A stretch of DNA of 64,000 bases from Burkholderiales bacterium (GCA_020854035.1 JADZGE010000005.1:1-64000), one strand, 5' to 3'; shown: positions 27,301-36,283, numbered from the stretch's first letter. Translations and numbers: made by a program. Notes: generated by a model not told the origin, from the letters alone.

Positions 27301-28227
27301 CTAGCTCGCGGTCCCGGCGAGGGCGTGCGCGGTGAGCCGCCGCACATCGGCCCCGCGTACCCGCGCGACGTCGTCCTGGTACTTGAGCAGCACGCCGAGG
27401 GTGTCGTCGACGAGCTCCGGGTCGATCGCGCGCGCGTCGAGGGCGGCGAGCGCGTTCGCCCAGTCGATCGTCTCCGCGACGCCCGGCAGCTTGAAAAGGT
27501 CCATGGTTCTCAGTTTCTGCACGAACGCGACCACCTGCCGCGACAGCGCTTCGGCCGCGCCGGGCGCCTTCAACCGGACGATCGCGAGCTCGCGCTCCGC
27601 GTCCGGGTAATTCACCCAGTGGTAGAGGCAGCGCCGCTTGACGGCGTCGTGGATCTCGCGGGTGCGGTTCGAGGTGATGACAACGACCGGCGGGCGTTCG
27701 GCCGACACGGTTCCGATCTCGGGTATGGTGACCTGCCAGTCCGAGAGCACTTCGAGAAGGTAGGCCTCGAAGGGCTCGTCCGCGCGGTCGATCTCGTCGA
27801 TCAGCAGGACGGGGGGCGTTGCCCCGCCGCGCAGCGCCGCGAGGAGCGGCCGCTCGATGAGGAAGCGCTCGGAGTAGATGTCGCGACCGAGCGCCGGGCG
27901 CGTCGCGAGCCCCGTGCTTTCCGAGAGCCGGATCTCCAGCATCTGGCGCGGGTAGTTCCACTCGTATACCGCCGCGGCAATATCGAGCCCTTCGTAGCAC
28001 TGCAGGCGCACGAGCCGCCGCTCGAGCGCCCGCGCGAGGACCTTCGCCACCTCCGTCTTGCCCACGCCCGCCTCCCCCTCGAGGAAGAGCGGCCGCTCCA
28101 TCCGCAGCGCGAGAAAGAGCGCGGTGGCGAGGCTTCTCTCCGCGACGTAGCCCGCCGCGGCGAGGAGCGCCGCCGTCTCGTCGATCGAGCCGGGCAGGCG
28201 GGAGCGTGCTGGAGCGGCCGAGGCCAT
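27301..28227 (-). CDS. coxD: CoxD, MoxR-type AAA+ ATPase
   Basis: A 308-aa MoxR-family ATPase with Walker A GEAGVGKTE at 51-59, Walker B VLLIDEIDRAD, sensor 1 VVVITSNRTRE and the arginine motif RRCLYHW. In cox systems CoxD acts as a chaperone-like ATPase with CoxE to install or sulfurate the active site of the hydroxylase. The start MASAAPARS at 28227 is chosen; an ATG at 28242 is possible. It heads the unit coxD-mcd-coxE-coxG and diverges from a Bug protein gene. Confidence 0.93.
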   Translation of the reverse strand: MASAAPARSRLPGSIDETAALLAAAGYVAERSLATALFLALRMERPLFLEGEAGVGKTEVAKVLARALERRLVRLQCYEGLDIAAAVYEWNYPRQMLEIRLSESTGLATRPALGRDIYSERFLIERPLLAALRGGATPPVLLIDEIDRADEPFEAYLLEVLSDWQVTIPEIGTVSAERPPVVVITSNRTREIHDAVKRRCLYHWVNYPDAERELAIVRLKAPGAAEALSRQVVAFVQKLRTMDLFKLPGVAETIDWANALAALDARAIDPELVDDTLGVLLKYQDDVARVRGADVRRLTAHALAGTAS

Positions 28228-28261
28228 GCTAAGATCGAACAAAATGCGGGGCGGGCGTCGA

Positions 28262-28274
28262 GGTTAATGTAACC
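28262..28274. promoter_or_regulatory. inverted repeat in the coxD/Bug divergent gap
   Basis: GGTTA-ATG-TAACC is a perfect 5-bp inverted repeat in the 133-bp gap between coxD (minus) and the Bug gene (plus). Its AT content stands out from the GC-rich surroundings. It could be an operator shared by both promoters; no regulator gene is adjacent. Confidence 0.3.
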
Positions 28275-28360
28275 GCCTCCAGCGCGCAACCCGGGCCCGG
28301 CGCGCGCGGCTTGCCGATCTGCACGCAGAAGGAGATTTCCCGCGCGGAGGACAGACGATC

Positions 28361-29359
28361 ATGGCGGAATCGCGTCACGTTCCACGCATCATCCGCTTCT
28401 GCGGCGCGGCGTGCATCGCCGGCGCCATCCACGCCACTTCGGTTTCGGCGCAGCCCGCGGCGTGGCCCACAAGGCCCGTGCGCGTCGTCGTGCCGTTCAC
28501 GGCGGGCAGCCCGGTGGAAATTCCCGCCCGGCCGGTCGCGCAGCGCCTGTCCGAGACGCTGGGGCAGCAATTTCTGATCGACAACCGTACCGGGGCGAGC
28601 GGGACGATCGGCACCGAGGTCGTCGTGAAGGCGCCGCGGGACGGCTACACCGTGCTCTGGACCAACTGTTCGCACTCATCGAACCCGTCGCACCTGAAGA
28701 ATTTGCCGTACGACTCGCTCGCCGATCTCGCGCCGGTGACGATGAGCAATCGCACCTACGGCAACCTCCTCGTCGTGCACCCGACGGTGCCCGCGCGATC
28801 CGTGAAGGAGTTCATCGACCTGGCGAAGAAGATGCCCGGCAGGCTCCACTACGCGTCGGCGGGCGTGGGCAGTCCCCCGCATACGACCGGGGCGCTGTTC
28901 GCCGCCATGACGGACATCAGGCTCGAGCACGTCGCCTACAAGGGCACTTCGGTGGCGTTCACCGATGTCATCGGCGGTTACGTCGAGGTGATGTTCTCCA
29001 GCCCGCCGTTCACGCTGCCCTACATCCAGTCCGGGCGCGTACGGGCGCTCGGTCTCGGCGGGCCGCGGCGTACGCCGATCCTGCCCGATGTGCCGACCTT
29101 CGACGAGACGGGGTTGAAGGGCTTCGACATGACCTGCTACCACGGCATCTGGTTTCCCGCCGGCACCCCCGCGGAAATCGTGCGCCGCATGAACGCCGAA
29201 GTGGTGAAGGCGATCGCGCTGCCAGAGATTCACAAGCATTACGAAACGAACGGCCTCATACCGGTGGGCAGTTCGCCCGGGGAGTTCGCGACATTCCTGC
29301 GAAACGAGATGGCGCGTCAGGCCGAGATCGCGAGGAAGATCGGAATCACTCCCCGTTAG
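28361..29359 (+). CDS. Bug family (TctC) periplasmic solute-binding protein
   Basis: A 332-aa product from an ATG at 28361, with GGAGG 10 bases upstream and a signal peptide (FCGAACIAGAIHATSVSA). Landmarks are PTRPVRVVVPF, TGASGTIGTEVVVKAPRDGYT, YASAGVGSPPHTTGA, HVAYKGTS, GRVRALGLGGPRRTPILPDVPT and GIWFPAGTP. It is close to the Bug protein ending at 7715, sharing the AGSP-x-E loop in place of AGG-x-x-D. It divides the cox structural genes from the coxD unit and probably delivers the carboxylated substrate of this locus. No tctAB genes are nearby. Confidence 0.92.
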   Translation: MAESRHVPRIIRFCGAACIAGAIHATSVSAQPAAWPTRPVRVVVPFTAGSPVEIPARPVAQRLSETLGQQFLIDNRTGASGTIGTEVVVKAPRDGYTVLWTNCSHSSNPSHLKNLPYDSLADLAPVTMSNRTYGNLLVVHPTVPARSVKEFIDLAKKMPGRLHYASAGVGSPPHTTGALFAAMTDIRLEHVAYKGTSVAFTDVIGGYVEVMFSSPPFTLPYIQSGRVRALGLGGPRRTPILPDVPTFDETGLKGFDMTCYHGIWFPAGTPAEIVRRMNAEVVKAIALPEIHKHYETNGLIPVGSSPGEFATFLRNEMARQAEIARKIGITPR

Positions 29360-29391
29360 GAGTTCCCCGGACCCGGGTCCGGCAGACTCCT
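29358..29391 (+). terminator. strong GC hairpin after the Bug gene
   Basis: AGGAGT and ACTCCT flank the perfect 16-base palindrome CCGGACCCGGGTCCGG (29367-29382), giving a long stem that starts at the stop codon of the Bug gene. It lies in the convergent gap to the CBS gene and could end transcription from either side. There is no T-tract. Confidence 0.5.
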
Positions 29392-29424
29392 CCAGCAAGA
29401 CCTGCCTCGAAGAAACGTGGCGAA

Positions 29425-29438
29425 TTCCGGTACCGGAA
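29425..29438. repeat. perfect palindrome in the convergent gap
   Basis: TTCCGGTACCGGAA is a perfect 14-base palindrome 21 bases before the CBS gene stop. Read on the minus strand it could be the terminator of the cox structural operon. Confidence 0.35.
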
Positions 29439-29458
29439 CAGGAAATTCAGCCGGGCTC

Positions 29459-29881
29459 CTAGCAGATGCGCTCCCAGAGGTGCGTTTCCTCCTCCAGCCG
29501 GTCGAGTTCCATGCCCTTGAAGTCGCCGCGCGAGACGATGCCGAGTATCCTGCCGTCCGCGACGATCGGCAGGTGACGAAACCCGCCGTCGCTCATCGCG
29601 CGCAGCGCGTCGATCGCGGTGCGTTCGGGCGCGATGGTGCGGGGTTCCGGCGTCATGACCTCGGCGAGCGTCGTTTTCGCGGGATTCGTGCCGCTCGCGG
29701 CGGCACGCATCGCGTCGCGGCCGGTGAAGATGCCGACGAGCCGCCCCTTGCCGTCGCTCACGAGCACCGCGCCCACCCGGCGCTCGCACATGCGGCCGCA
29801 GGCGCGCTGCACGCTCTCGCTCGCCGGCATGATGACCGGGTCCTGGTCCTTGACGATGTATGCGAGCCTGCGATTGATCAT
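29459..29881 (-). CDS. CBS domain pair protein
   Basis: A 140-aa protein made of two CBS domains: PASESVQRACGRMCERRVGA then VLVSDGKGRLVGIFTGRD, and IAPERTAIDALRAMSDGGFR then HLPIVADGRILGIVSRGD. Such pairs bind adenine nucleotides and regulate partners. It is 97 bases downstream of the cupin gene, at the end of the S-L-M run. Its link to the hydroxylase is by position only. Confidence 0.88.
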   Translation of the reverse strand: MINRRLAYIVKDQDPVIMPASESVQRACGRMCERRVGAVLVSDGKGRLVGIFTGRDAMRAAASGTNPAKTTLAEVMTPEPRTIAPERTAIDALRAMSDGGFRHLPIVADGRILGIVSRGDFKGMELDRLEEETHLWERIC

Positions 29882-29978
29882 GGCACCTCCGCGCGAACGG
29901 CCTCCACAGGCACGATGCCAGTTCCCGCGCGCGGGCGCTTGATCCAGATCAAGGCTCGCGCCGCAGCGAGCGCGGCTC

Positions 29979-30365
29979 TCAGACGAGCGGGACGAAATCG
30001 TAGTCCCCGATGCCCTGAAGCACGAGGAACGTGGCGGAGGTGGTGCCGGCGTTGGTCACGAGATGGGGCCGGCGCGGCGCGACGGTCAGGGTTTCGCCCG
30101 GGCCGAGCGCCACGGCCTCCTTCGGATCGCGAACGAAGATCCTGAGCCTGCCCTCGAGGACGTAGAACGTGTCGCTGACGCTGCTGTGAAAGTGCCAGGG
30201 GACCTGCTGTTCGGGCGAGAGCGTGAGTTCCGTGATCCGGAAGCCGGGACGCTCCGCGTGCCGTGCGCGCCGCTCGACTTCATAGAGACCCTTCGCGTCG
30301 CGAACGGACCGCGGGCTACCGGCTTTGTCGCGGGGCGCCGTGGCGGGGCGCTCGTCGGCTGTCAT
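29979..30365 (-). CDS. cupin domain protein
   Basis: A 128-aa single-domain cupin. The first motif reads PWHFHSSVSDTFYVLEGRLRI (two His and the Glu conserved), and the second LGPGETLTVAPRRPHLVTNAG. The metal-binding set His-His-Glu-His looks complete. It follows the FAD subunit gene by 12 bases and is surely co-transcribed. It might be a small dioxygenase or isomerase acting on the product of the hydroxylase, or a binding protein; the sequence does not decide. Confidence 0.85.
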   Translation of the reverse strand: MTADERPATAPRDKAGSPRSVRDAKGLYEVERRARHAERPGFRITELTLSPEQQVPWHFHSSVSDTFYVLEGRLRIFVRDPKEAVALGPGETLTVAPRRPHLVTNAGTTSATFLVLQGIGDYDFVPLV

Positions 30366-30377
30366 GGGCGGCTCCTT

Positions 30378-31184
30378 TCAGTGTCCACCGAGGGCGGCGG
30401 CAACGGCCCGCTGGGCCATCACCGTCACGAGGTGCGCGCGGTACTCGGCCCCGGCGTGAAGATCGGCGGCGAGCGCGTCCGGGGAGACCCGGACTTTCGC
30501 GATCGATTCCGGTTCGAAACGCTCCGACAGGCGCTTTTCCATCGCTCTCGCGCGGAACACGCCGTCCCTGCCCGCCCCGGTCACCGCCACGCGCACCGTG
30601 CCGGCGCTCTCGCTCACGAACACACCCGCGAGGGCGAAGCGCGACGCGGGATTGCGGAACTTCACGTAAGCCGCGCGCTTCGGCAGCGGAAAGGAGACCG
30701 AGACGATCAGTTCTCCCGGCTTCAACGTCGTTTCGTACAGGCCGCCGAAGAACTTGTCCGCCGCGATCTCCCGGCGGTTGGTGACGATGGTCGCTCCGAG
30801 GCCCAGAACGGCCGCGGGGTAATCCGCCGCGGGGTCGTTGTTGGCGAGCGACCCACCGAGCGTGCCGAGGTTGCGCACCTGGCGGTCGCCGATCGCCCCG
30901 GCGAGCCGCGCGAGCGCGGGAATTCCGATGGCGACATCCTTCGAACCGGCGACCTCGGCGTGCCGGGTGAGCGCGCCGACGGTGAGGGTCGCGCCTTCGA
31001 GACGGATGCCCCGCAGCTCCCGCAGCGCGTCGAGGTCGACGAGCGCGGCCACGGTGGCGAGCCGCAGCTTCAACGCCGCGACGAGCGATTGCCCGCCGGC
31101 GAGCGCGCGCGCGTTCGGCACTTTGCGCAGGAGCGCGGTGGCTTCCTTCAGCGTGCCGGGGCGGTGATAGTCGAATGCGTGCAT
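30378..31184 (-). CDS. xanthine dehydrogenase family FAD-binding subunit (CoxM-like)
   Basis: A 268-aa flavoprotein subunit starting [22 protein letters not shown] motifs are ALAGGQSL near residues 27-34 and [28 protein letters not shown] near 98-125; a C-terminal CO_deh_flav domain follows. It passes electrons from the iron-sulfur clusters to the acceptor. It lies third in the order S-L-M, whereas cox operons usually read M-S-L. Confidence 0.93.
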   Translation of the reverse strand: MHAFDYHRPGTLKEATALLRKVPNARALAGGQSLVAALKLRLATVAALVDLDALRELRGIRLEGATLTVGALTRHAEVAGSKDVAIGIPALARLAGAIGDRQVRNLGTLGGSLANNDPAADYPAAVLGLGATIVTNRREIAADKFFGGLYETTLKPGELIVSVSFPLPKRAAYVKFRNPASRFALAGVFVSESAGTVRVAVTGAGRDGVFRARAMEKRLSERFEPESIAKVRVSPDALAADLHAGAEYRAHLVTVMAQRAVAAALGGH

Positions 31185-31213
31185 GTCGCCTCCTGCCTCG
31201 TGATTCCGGACTT

Positions 31214-31285
31214 GCCGCGGAGGCGCAGAGCCCGCAGAGCAAGACCGTTCCGGGAATTTCTCCGTGTTCTCCGCGTCTCTGTGGC
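31214..31285. repeat. imperfect inverted repeat between the M and L subunit genes
   Basis: The left arm 31214-31238 (GCCGCGGAGGCGCAGAGC...) and right arm 31259-31285 (...CCGCGTCTCTGTGGC) are reverse complements with a few changes and about 20 bases between. The CACAGAG/CGGAG periodicity is that of dispersed intergenic elements found in many genomes. It fills most of the 103-bp gap inside the operon and could act as a partial terminator or mRNA-stabilising hairpin. Confidence 0.55.
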
Positions 31286-31287
31286 TA

Positions 31288-33666
31288 TCATTTGCGCAGC
31301 GGGCTCTTGGTGACTCCCTGCAGCGCGCGCCACACCCGCTCGGGCGTCGCGGGCATCTCGATGTCGCGCACGCCGCGCGACCACAGCGCGCCGGTGATGG
31401 CGTTCACGACCGCCGCCGGCGCACCGATCGCGCCCGCCTCGCCGCAACCCTTCACCCCGAGCGGGTTGTGGGTGCAGGGCGTCTCCTTCGCGCCGACCCG
31501 GAAGCTCGGCAGGTCGTCCGCGCGCGGCATGGCGTAGTCCATCAGGCTGCCGGTGAGGAGCTGCCCCGTCTCGGGGTCGTAGATGCAACCTTCGAGCAGT
31601 GCCTGGCCGATGCCGTGCGCGAGCCCGCCGTGCACCTGTCCCTCGACGATCATGGGATTCACCACCTTGCCGAAGTCGTCGACCGCCGTGAAGCCGACGA
31701 TGCGGGTCGACCCGGTATCGGGGTCGATCTCGACCTCGCAGATGTGGCTTCCGGCGGGGAAGGTGAAGTTCGCCGGGTCGTAGAACGCCGACTCGTTCAG
31801 GCCGGGCTCGAGCTTGTCGAGCGGATAGTTGTGCGGAACGTACGCGGCGAACGCGACCTCCGCGATCGTCTTCTTCCGGTCCGTCCCGGCGACGGTGTAG
31901 CTGCCGCGGTCGTACTCGATGTCGGTCTCGGCGGCCTCCAGCAGATGCGCGGCGATCTTCCGGCCCTTGGCGATCACCTTGTCGAGCGCCTTCATGATGG
32001 CCGTCCCGCCGACCGCGAGCGAGCGCGAACCGTAGGTGCCCATGCCGAAGGGAATCCGCCCGGTGTCGCCGTGGACCACGTCGACTTGCTCGATCGGCAG
32101 CCCGAGGCGGTCCGCGACGACCTGCGCGAAGGTGGTTTCGTGGCCCTGCCCGTGGGCGTGCGAGCCGGTGAACACGGTGACCGATCCGGTCGGGTGCACC
32201 CGCACTTCGCCCGCCTCGTAGAGCCCCGCGCGCGCGCCGAGCGCTCCGGCGACGCTGGAAGGCGCGATGCCGCACGCCTCGATGTAGGTGGAGTAGCCGA
32301 GCCCGCGGAGCTTCCCGCGCCGCTCGGCGTCCTTGCGGCGGGCGTCGAACCCCGCGACGTCCGCGAGCCGCATCGCCTCGGCGAGCGTCGCCTCGTAGTC
32401 GCCGGTATCGTACTGGAGGGCGACCGGAGTCTGGTGGGGAAACTCGCGGATGAAGTTGCGCCGGCGGATCGCGGCCGGATCGATTTTCATCTCGCGCGCG
32501 GCGGTTTCGACGAGCCGCTCCACGACGTAGGTCGCCTCGGGCCGGCCGGCGCCGCGCAGCGCGTCGACCGGCGCGGTATTGGTGAACACCGCAGTCACCT
32601 CGCAATGGATCGCCGGGGTCGTATACTGGCCGGCGAGGAGCGTCGCGTAGAGGATGGTCGGAACACACGAGGCGAAAGTCGAGAGATAGGCGCCCAGGTT
32701 GGCGGTGGTCGCGACCCGCAACGCGAGGAACCGGCCGTCCTTGTCGAGGGCGAGTTCCGCTTTCGTGACGTGGTCGCGGCCGTGGGCGTCGGCAAGGAAG
32801 GACTCGGAACGCTCGGCGGTCCACTTGACGGGGCGGTTCAACTGCTTCGCCGCCCACGTGATCACCGTCTCTTCCGCGTAGAGGAAGATCTTCGAGCCGA
32901 AGCCGCCGCCCACGTCCGGGGCGATCACGCGCACCTTGTGCTCGGGCAGGCCCAGCACGAACGCCGTCAGCAGCAGCCGCTCGACGTGCGGGTTCTGGTT
33001 GGCGACGTAGAGCGTGTACGCGTCCTCGGCGCGCGCATAACTCGCCACCGCGGCCCGCGGTTCGATCGCGTTCGGGATCAGCCGGTTGTTGACGAGGTCG
33101 AGAGAGGTGACGTGATGCGCGCCGGCGAACGCCTTGTCCACCGCGGCCTTGTCGCCGATCGCCCACACGTAGCAGGTATTGTCGGGGACACCGTCGTGAA
33201 CCACCGGCGCCCCCGGCGCGCGCGCCGCGGCCGGCTTCACGACGGCGGGCAGCGGTTCATAATCGACCGCGATCATCTCGGCGGCGTCGCGCGCCTCGCG
33301 CGCTGTCTCGGCGACGACCACCGCGACCGGGTCGCCCACGTGGCGCACCTTTCCCTGCGCGAGCGCCGGGTGCGGCGGCTCCTTCATCGGCTGGCCGTTG
33401 ACATCCGTGATGAGCCAGCCGCAGGGCAGCCCACCGACCTTCGTCGCGGCGAGATCCTCTCCCGTGTAGACGCCGATCACGCCCGGCGCGGATCGTGCCG
33501 GCCCCGTGTCGATCGAGCGGATCCGCGCGTGCGCGTGCGGCGAGCGCAGGAAGACCGCATGAGCCTGTCCCGGCAACGCGACGTCGTCCGTGTACTGGCC
33601 GGCGCCGGTCAGGAAGCGCGCGTCCTCCTTGCGTTTCACCGGCTGGCCGATCAGAGGTGCATTCAT
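31288..33666 (-). CDS. xanthine dehydrogenase family molybdopterin-binding subunit (CoxL-like, form II)
   Basis: A 792-aa catalytic subunit with the ald_xan_dh N-terminal domain ([17 protein letters not shown]) and the molybdopterin-binding domain ([39 protein letters not shown]). The C-terminal glutamate motif [12 protein letters not shown] carries the catalytic Glu. The active-site loop reads [11 protein letters not shown]: it has the RGAGR of form II enzymes but Leu where AYRGAGR has Tyr, and it lacks the AYxCSFR of true CO dehydrogenase. It is therefore probably a hydroxylase of an organic substrate. Confidence 0.94.
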   Translation of the reverse strand: MNAPLIGQPVKRKEDARFLTGAGQYTDDVALPGQAHAVFLRSPHAHARIRSIDTGPARSAPGVIGVYTGEDLAATKVGGLPCGWLITDVNGQPMKEPPHPALAQGKVRHVGDPVAVVVAETAREARDAAEMIAVDYEPLPAVVKPAAARAPGAPVVHDGVPDNTCYVWAIGDKAAVDKAFAGAHHVTSLDLVNNRLIPNAIEPRAAVASYARAEDAYTLYVANQNPHVERLLLTAFVLGLPEHKVRVIAPDVGGGFGSKIFLYAEETVITWAAKQLNRPVKWTAERSESFLADAHGRDHVTKAELALDKDGRFLALRVATTANLGAYLSTFASCVPTILYATLLAGQYTTPAIHCEVTAVFTNTAPVDALRGAGRPEATYVVERLVETAAREMKIDPAAIRRRNFIREFPHQTPVALQYDTGDYEATLAEAMRLADVAGFDARRKDAERRGKLRGLGYSTYIEACGIAPSSVAGALGARAGLYEAGEVRVHPTGSVTVFTGSHAHGQGHETTFAQVVADRLGLPIEQVDVVHGDTGRIPFGMGTYGSRSLAVGGTAIMKALDKVIAKGRKIAAHLLEAAETDIEYDRGSYTVAGTDRKKTIAEVAFAAYVPHNYPLDKLEPGLNESAFYDPANFTFPAGSHICEVEIDPDTGSTRIVGFTAVDDFGKVVNPMIVEGQVHGGLAHGIGQALLEGCIYDPETGQLLTGSLMDYAMPRADDLPSFRVGAKETPCTHNPLGVKGCGEAGAIGAPAAVVNAITGALWSRGVRDIEMPATPERVWRALQGVTKSPLRK

Positions 33667-33688
33667 CGTTCGTTCCTCACGAGTGGCC

Positions 33689-33766
33689 GGTAACCAGCAA
33701 CCAGCAATGAGCAGCTACCGCCGAATACCGGGTCCTGATTACTGGGTACTGGATACTGAATACCGG

Positions 33767-33770
<4 letters not shown>
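33689..33770. repeat. low-complexity spacer between the S and L subunit genes
   Basis: The 100-bp gap is built of degenerate short repeats: ACCAGCAACCAGCAATGAGCAG, then TACTGGGTACTGGATACTGAA and ATACCGG at both ends. It is far less GC-rich than the coding sequence. Spacers of this type recur in this window at 53684, 58241 and 61165. Confidence 0.6.
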
Positions 33771-34237
<467 letters not shown>

Positions 34238-34365
34238 TCGGGGGTCCTCCGGATTGTGCCCGCCGGGCGCGGGACGGGATGGACGGATGCTAGCTTAAGG
34301 GGCACGGGCGGAGCAATAACGGCGTGCCCGCACACCCGCCTCTTGTGATCGCGGGGTTCCTTCGC

Positions 34366-34383
34366 TATATTCCATGGAATATA
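34366..34383. promoter_or_regulatory. perfect 18-bp palindrome in the coxS/xdhC divergent gap
   Basis: TATATTCCATGGAATATA is a perfect palindrome in a 173-bp GC-rich gap, 28 bases before the xdhC start. The ATTCC/GGAAT arms resemble operators of one-component regulators such as IclR or GntR members. The regulator is not in the window. Confidence 0.5.
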
Positions 34384-34410
34384 ACCCGGGCCCCGCGGCG
34401 GGGGACTGCC

Positions 34411-35406
34411 ATGGACAGCGTTGACCTGCAGGTGCTGAAAAGCGCGCGCGACTGGATCGACGCGGGCCACCGGGTCGTGATGGTGACGGTGATCCGCACG
34501 TGGGGCTCGGCCCCGCGGCCCATCGGCGCGATGACGGCGATCCGCGACGACGGGCTTGTCGCCGGGTCGGTGTCGGGCGGCTGCATCGAGGACGACATGA
34601 TCGAGCGGGTGCGCGCCGGGAAGCTCGTCGGCCACCGGCCGGCGACCACGCGCTACGGCGTCACGGCCGAGGAGGCTCAGCGCTTCGGGCTGCCCTGCGG
34701 CGGGACGCTCGAGCTCGTGCTCGAACCGCTCGCGAAGGAGAGCGCGCTCGGGGCGCTGCTCGAGCGCGTCGGGCGCCACGAACTCGTGAGCCGGCGGCTC
34801 GACATGAACACGGGCCGCGTCACGCTTGCGCCGGCACGTCCCGGCGAGCAGCTCGCCTTCGACGGCGCGACGCTCGTCACGGTGCACGGCCCGCGCTGGC
34901 GCCTGCTGATCATCGGCGCGGGGCAGCTCTCGGCGTTTCTCGCGCAGATGGCGCAGGGACTCGACTACCAGGTCACGATCTGCGATCCGCGGCAGGAGTA
35001 TGCGCAAGGGTGGAGCGTGCCGGGCGTCGATTTCCGGCGCGGCATGCCAGACGACGTGGTGATCGAGGTGAATCCCGACGCGCATACGGCCGTGGTGACG
35101 CTCACGCACGATCCCAAGCTCGACGATCTCGCGCTCATGGAGGCGCTGAAGTCACCCGCGTTCTACGTCGGCGCCATCGGGTCCCGCAGGAACAACGAGG
35201 CCCGGCGCCGGCGCCTCGCGGAGTTCGACCTGTCGCGGGCGGAGATCGCGCGCCTGCACGGGCCGGTCGGGCTCGCGCTCGGCGCGAAGACCCCGCCCGA
35301 GATCGCGATCGCGATCCTCGCCGAGATGACGGCCATCCGGAATGGTGTTGCCGTGCCGCAGTTCATCGAGCCGGAAAAGGCCACCGCCGCCGGTTGCCCT
35401 ACATAG
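34411..35406 (+). CDS. xdhC: XdhC family protein (molybdenum cofactor insertion/sulfuration)
   Basis: A 331-aa protein. The XdhC_CoxI N-terminal domain has VVMVTVIRTWGSAPRPIGAMT, SVSGGCIEDDM and FGLPCGGTLELVLE. The C-terminal Rossmann domain has LLIIGAGQLSAFLAQMA, CDPRQEYA, VVTLTHDPKLDDLAL and YVGAIGSRRN. XdhC binds molybdenum cofactor, helps its sulfuration and hands it to XDH-family enzymes. It faces the S-L-M operon and would serve it, the lone large subunit at 39248, or both. Confidence 0.93.
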   Translation: MDSVDLQVLKSARDWIDAGHRVVMVTVIRTWGSAPRPIGAMTAIRDDGLVAGSVSGGCIEDDMIERVRAGKLVGHRPATTRYGVTAEEAQRFGLPCGGTLELVLEPLAKESALGALLERVGRHELVSRRLDMNTGRVTLAPARPGEQLAFDGATLVTVHGPRWRLLIIGAGQLSAFLAQMAQGLDYQVTICDPRQEYAQGWSVPGVDFRRGMPDDVVIEVNPDAHTAVVTLTHDPKLDDLALMEALKSPAFYVGAIGSRRNNEARRRRLAEFDLSRAEIARLHGPVGLALGAKTPPEIAIAILAEMTAIRNGVAVPQFIEPEKATAAGCPT

Positions 35407-35512
35407 CGGGAAGCCGGTGGCGTCAACCGCTTCTCGATGCTCGCCGTCGCGGGCACGACGGGTTTTCCGAACACCCTTAACGGGGAGCAGCAGCCATGGC
35501 CGGCTCTCCCGG

Positions 35513-36121
35513 ATGTTTCCGAGACCCTCTGCGGCGTGGGTTACTGCGCTGGCCGGCCTGGCGGCGGCGATCCTGGCAGCCGTGCCGGGCCTTTCGGCGG
35601 CTGCGGATGTCGCGAGCGGGATCTTCCTCGTCGCCAAGCGCGAAATGCGCGACCCGCGCTTTCGCGAGACGGTCGTGCTGGTGACGCAGCCGCGTGAGGG
35701 CTCGCCGTTCGGGGTGATCGTGAACCGGCCGCTCGAGCGTTCGGTCTCGGACGCGTTTCCCGAGGAGCCGCGGCTCGCGGGCCGGCGGGAGCGACTTCAC
35801 TTCGGAGGGCCCGTGGCACCGCACGGGCTCATCGTTCTCGTGCGCACGGCGAAGCCGCCGGAGCGAGCGGTGCAGGTGTTGAGCGGGGTGTACTTCACCG
35901 CGGACAAGGACTGGATCGGAAGGCTGTTCCGCCGTCCCGATCCATTGCGCGGCGTGCGGGTTTTCGTCGGCTATTCCGGTTGGGGGCCCGGCCAGCTCCA
36001 GAACGAGCTGCGCCGCGGCGACTGGCACGTGCTGCCGGCGGACGCGGAGACGATCTTCGAGCTCGACGCCGGGCGTATCTGGCACGAGCTCGCGCGGCGC
36101 GCCACCGCGCAGGCCACCTGA
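35513..36121 (+). CDS. yqgE: YqgE/AlgH family protein with signal peptide
   Basis: A 202-aa protein. The AlgH (DUF179) domain begins GIFLVAKREMRDPRFRETVVL and continues FGVIVNRPLE, FGGPVAPHGLIVLVR, FVGYSGWGPGQLQNELRRG and W. Most family members are cytosolic and start directly at the domain. This one carries a hydrophobic leader, SAAWVTALAGLAAAILAAVPG, ending LSAAADV, so it is probably exported. The start at 35513 is the nearest plausible ATG. Function of the family is unsettled. Confidence 0.85.
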   Translation: MFPRPSAAWVTALAGLAAAILAAVPGLSAAADVASGIFLVAKREMRDPRFRETVVLVTQPREGSPFGVIVNRPLERSVSDAFPEEPRLAGRRERLHFGGPVAPHGLIVLVRTAKPPERAVQVLSGVYFTADKDWIGRLFRRPDPLRGVRVFVGYSGWGPGQLQNELRRGDWHVLPADAETIFELDAGRIWHELARRATAQAT

Positions 36122-36283
36122 CGCCTGCGTTCCGACAGGACCCGGCGAGCGGCAATGCGCGCGAGCCTGCTCCCTCCCGGGCGCAGGGGAAGGCTTGAAG
36201 CGCCGGCCGCTCCGGCGGGAGCGGGGCCGCGCCGCGCGGCCGCCATTTCACCCCGGCGCTAGAATCGGTGCCGGAGACTAGCC

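Noticed and set aside
27290..28000. N-terminal extension of the malonyl-CoA decarboxylase frame
   Set aside because: The extension overlaps coxD in another frame and is Arg-rich without homology; the family N-terminus begins at 27289.
31288..33666. true aerobic CO dehydrogenase
   Set aside because: The large subunit lacks the AYxCSFR loop with the copper-binding Cys, so CO oxidation is not supported.
31264..33693. 809-codon plus-strand frame
   Set aside because: Exact shadow of the CoxL-like gene on the other strand; no motifs and skewed composition.
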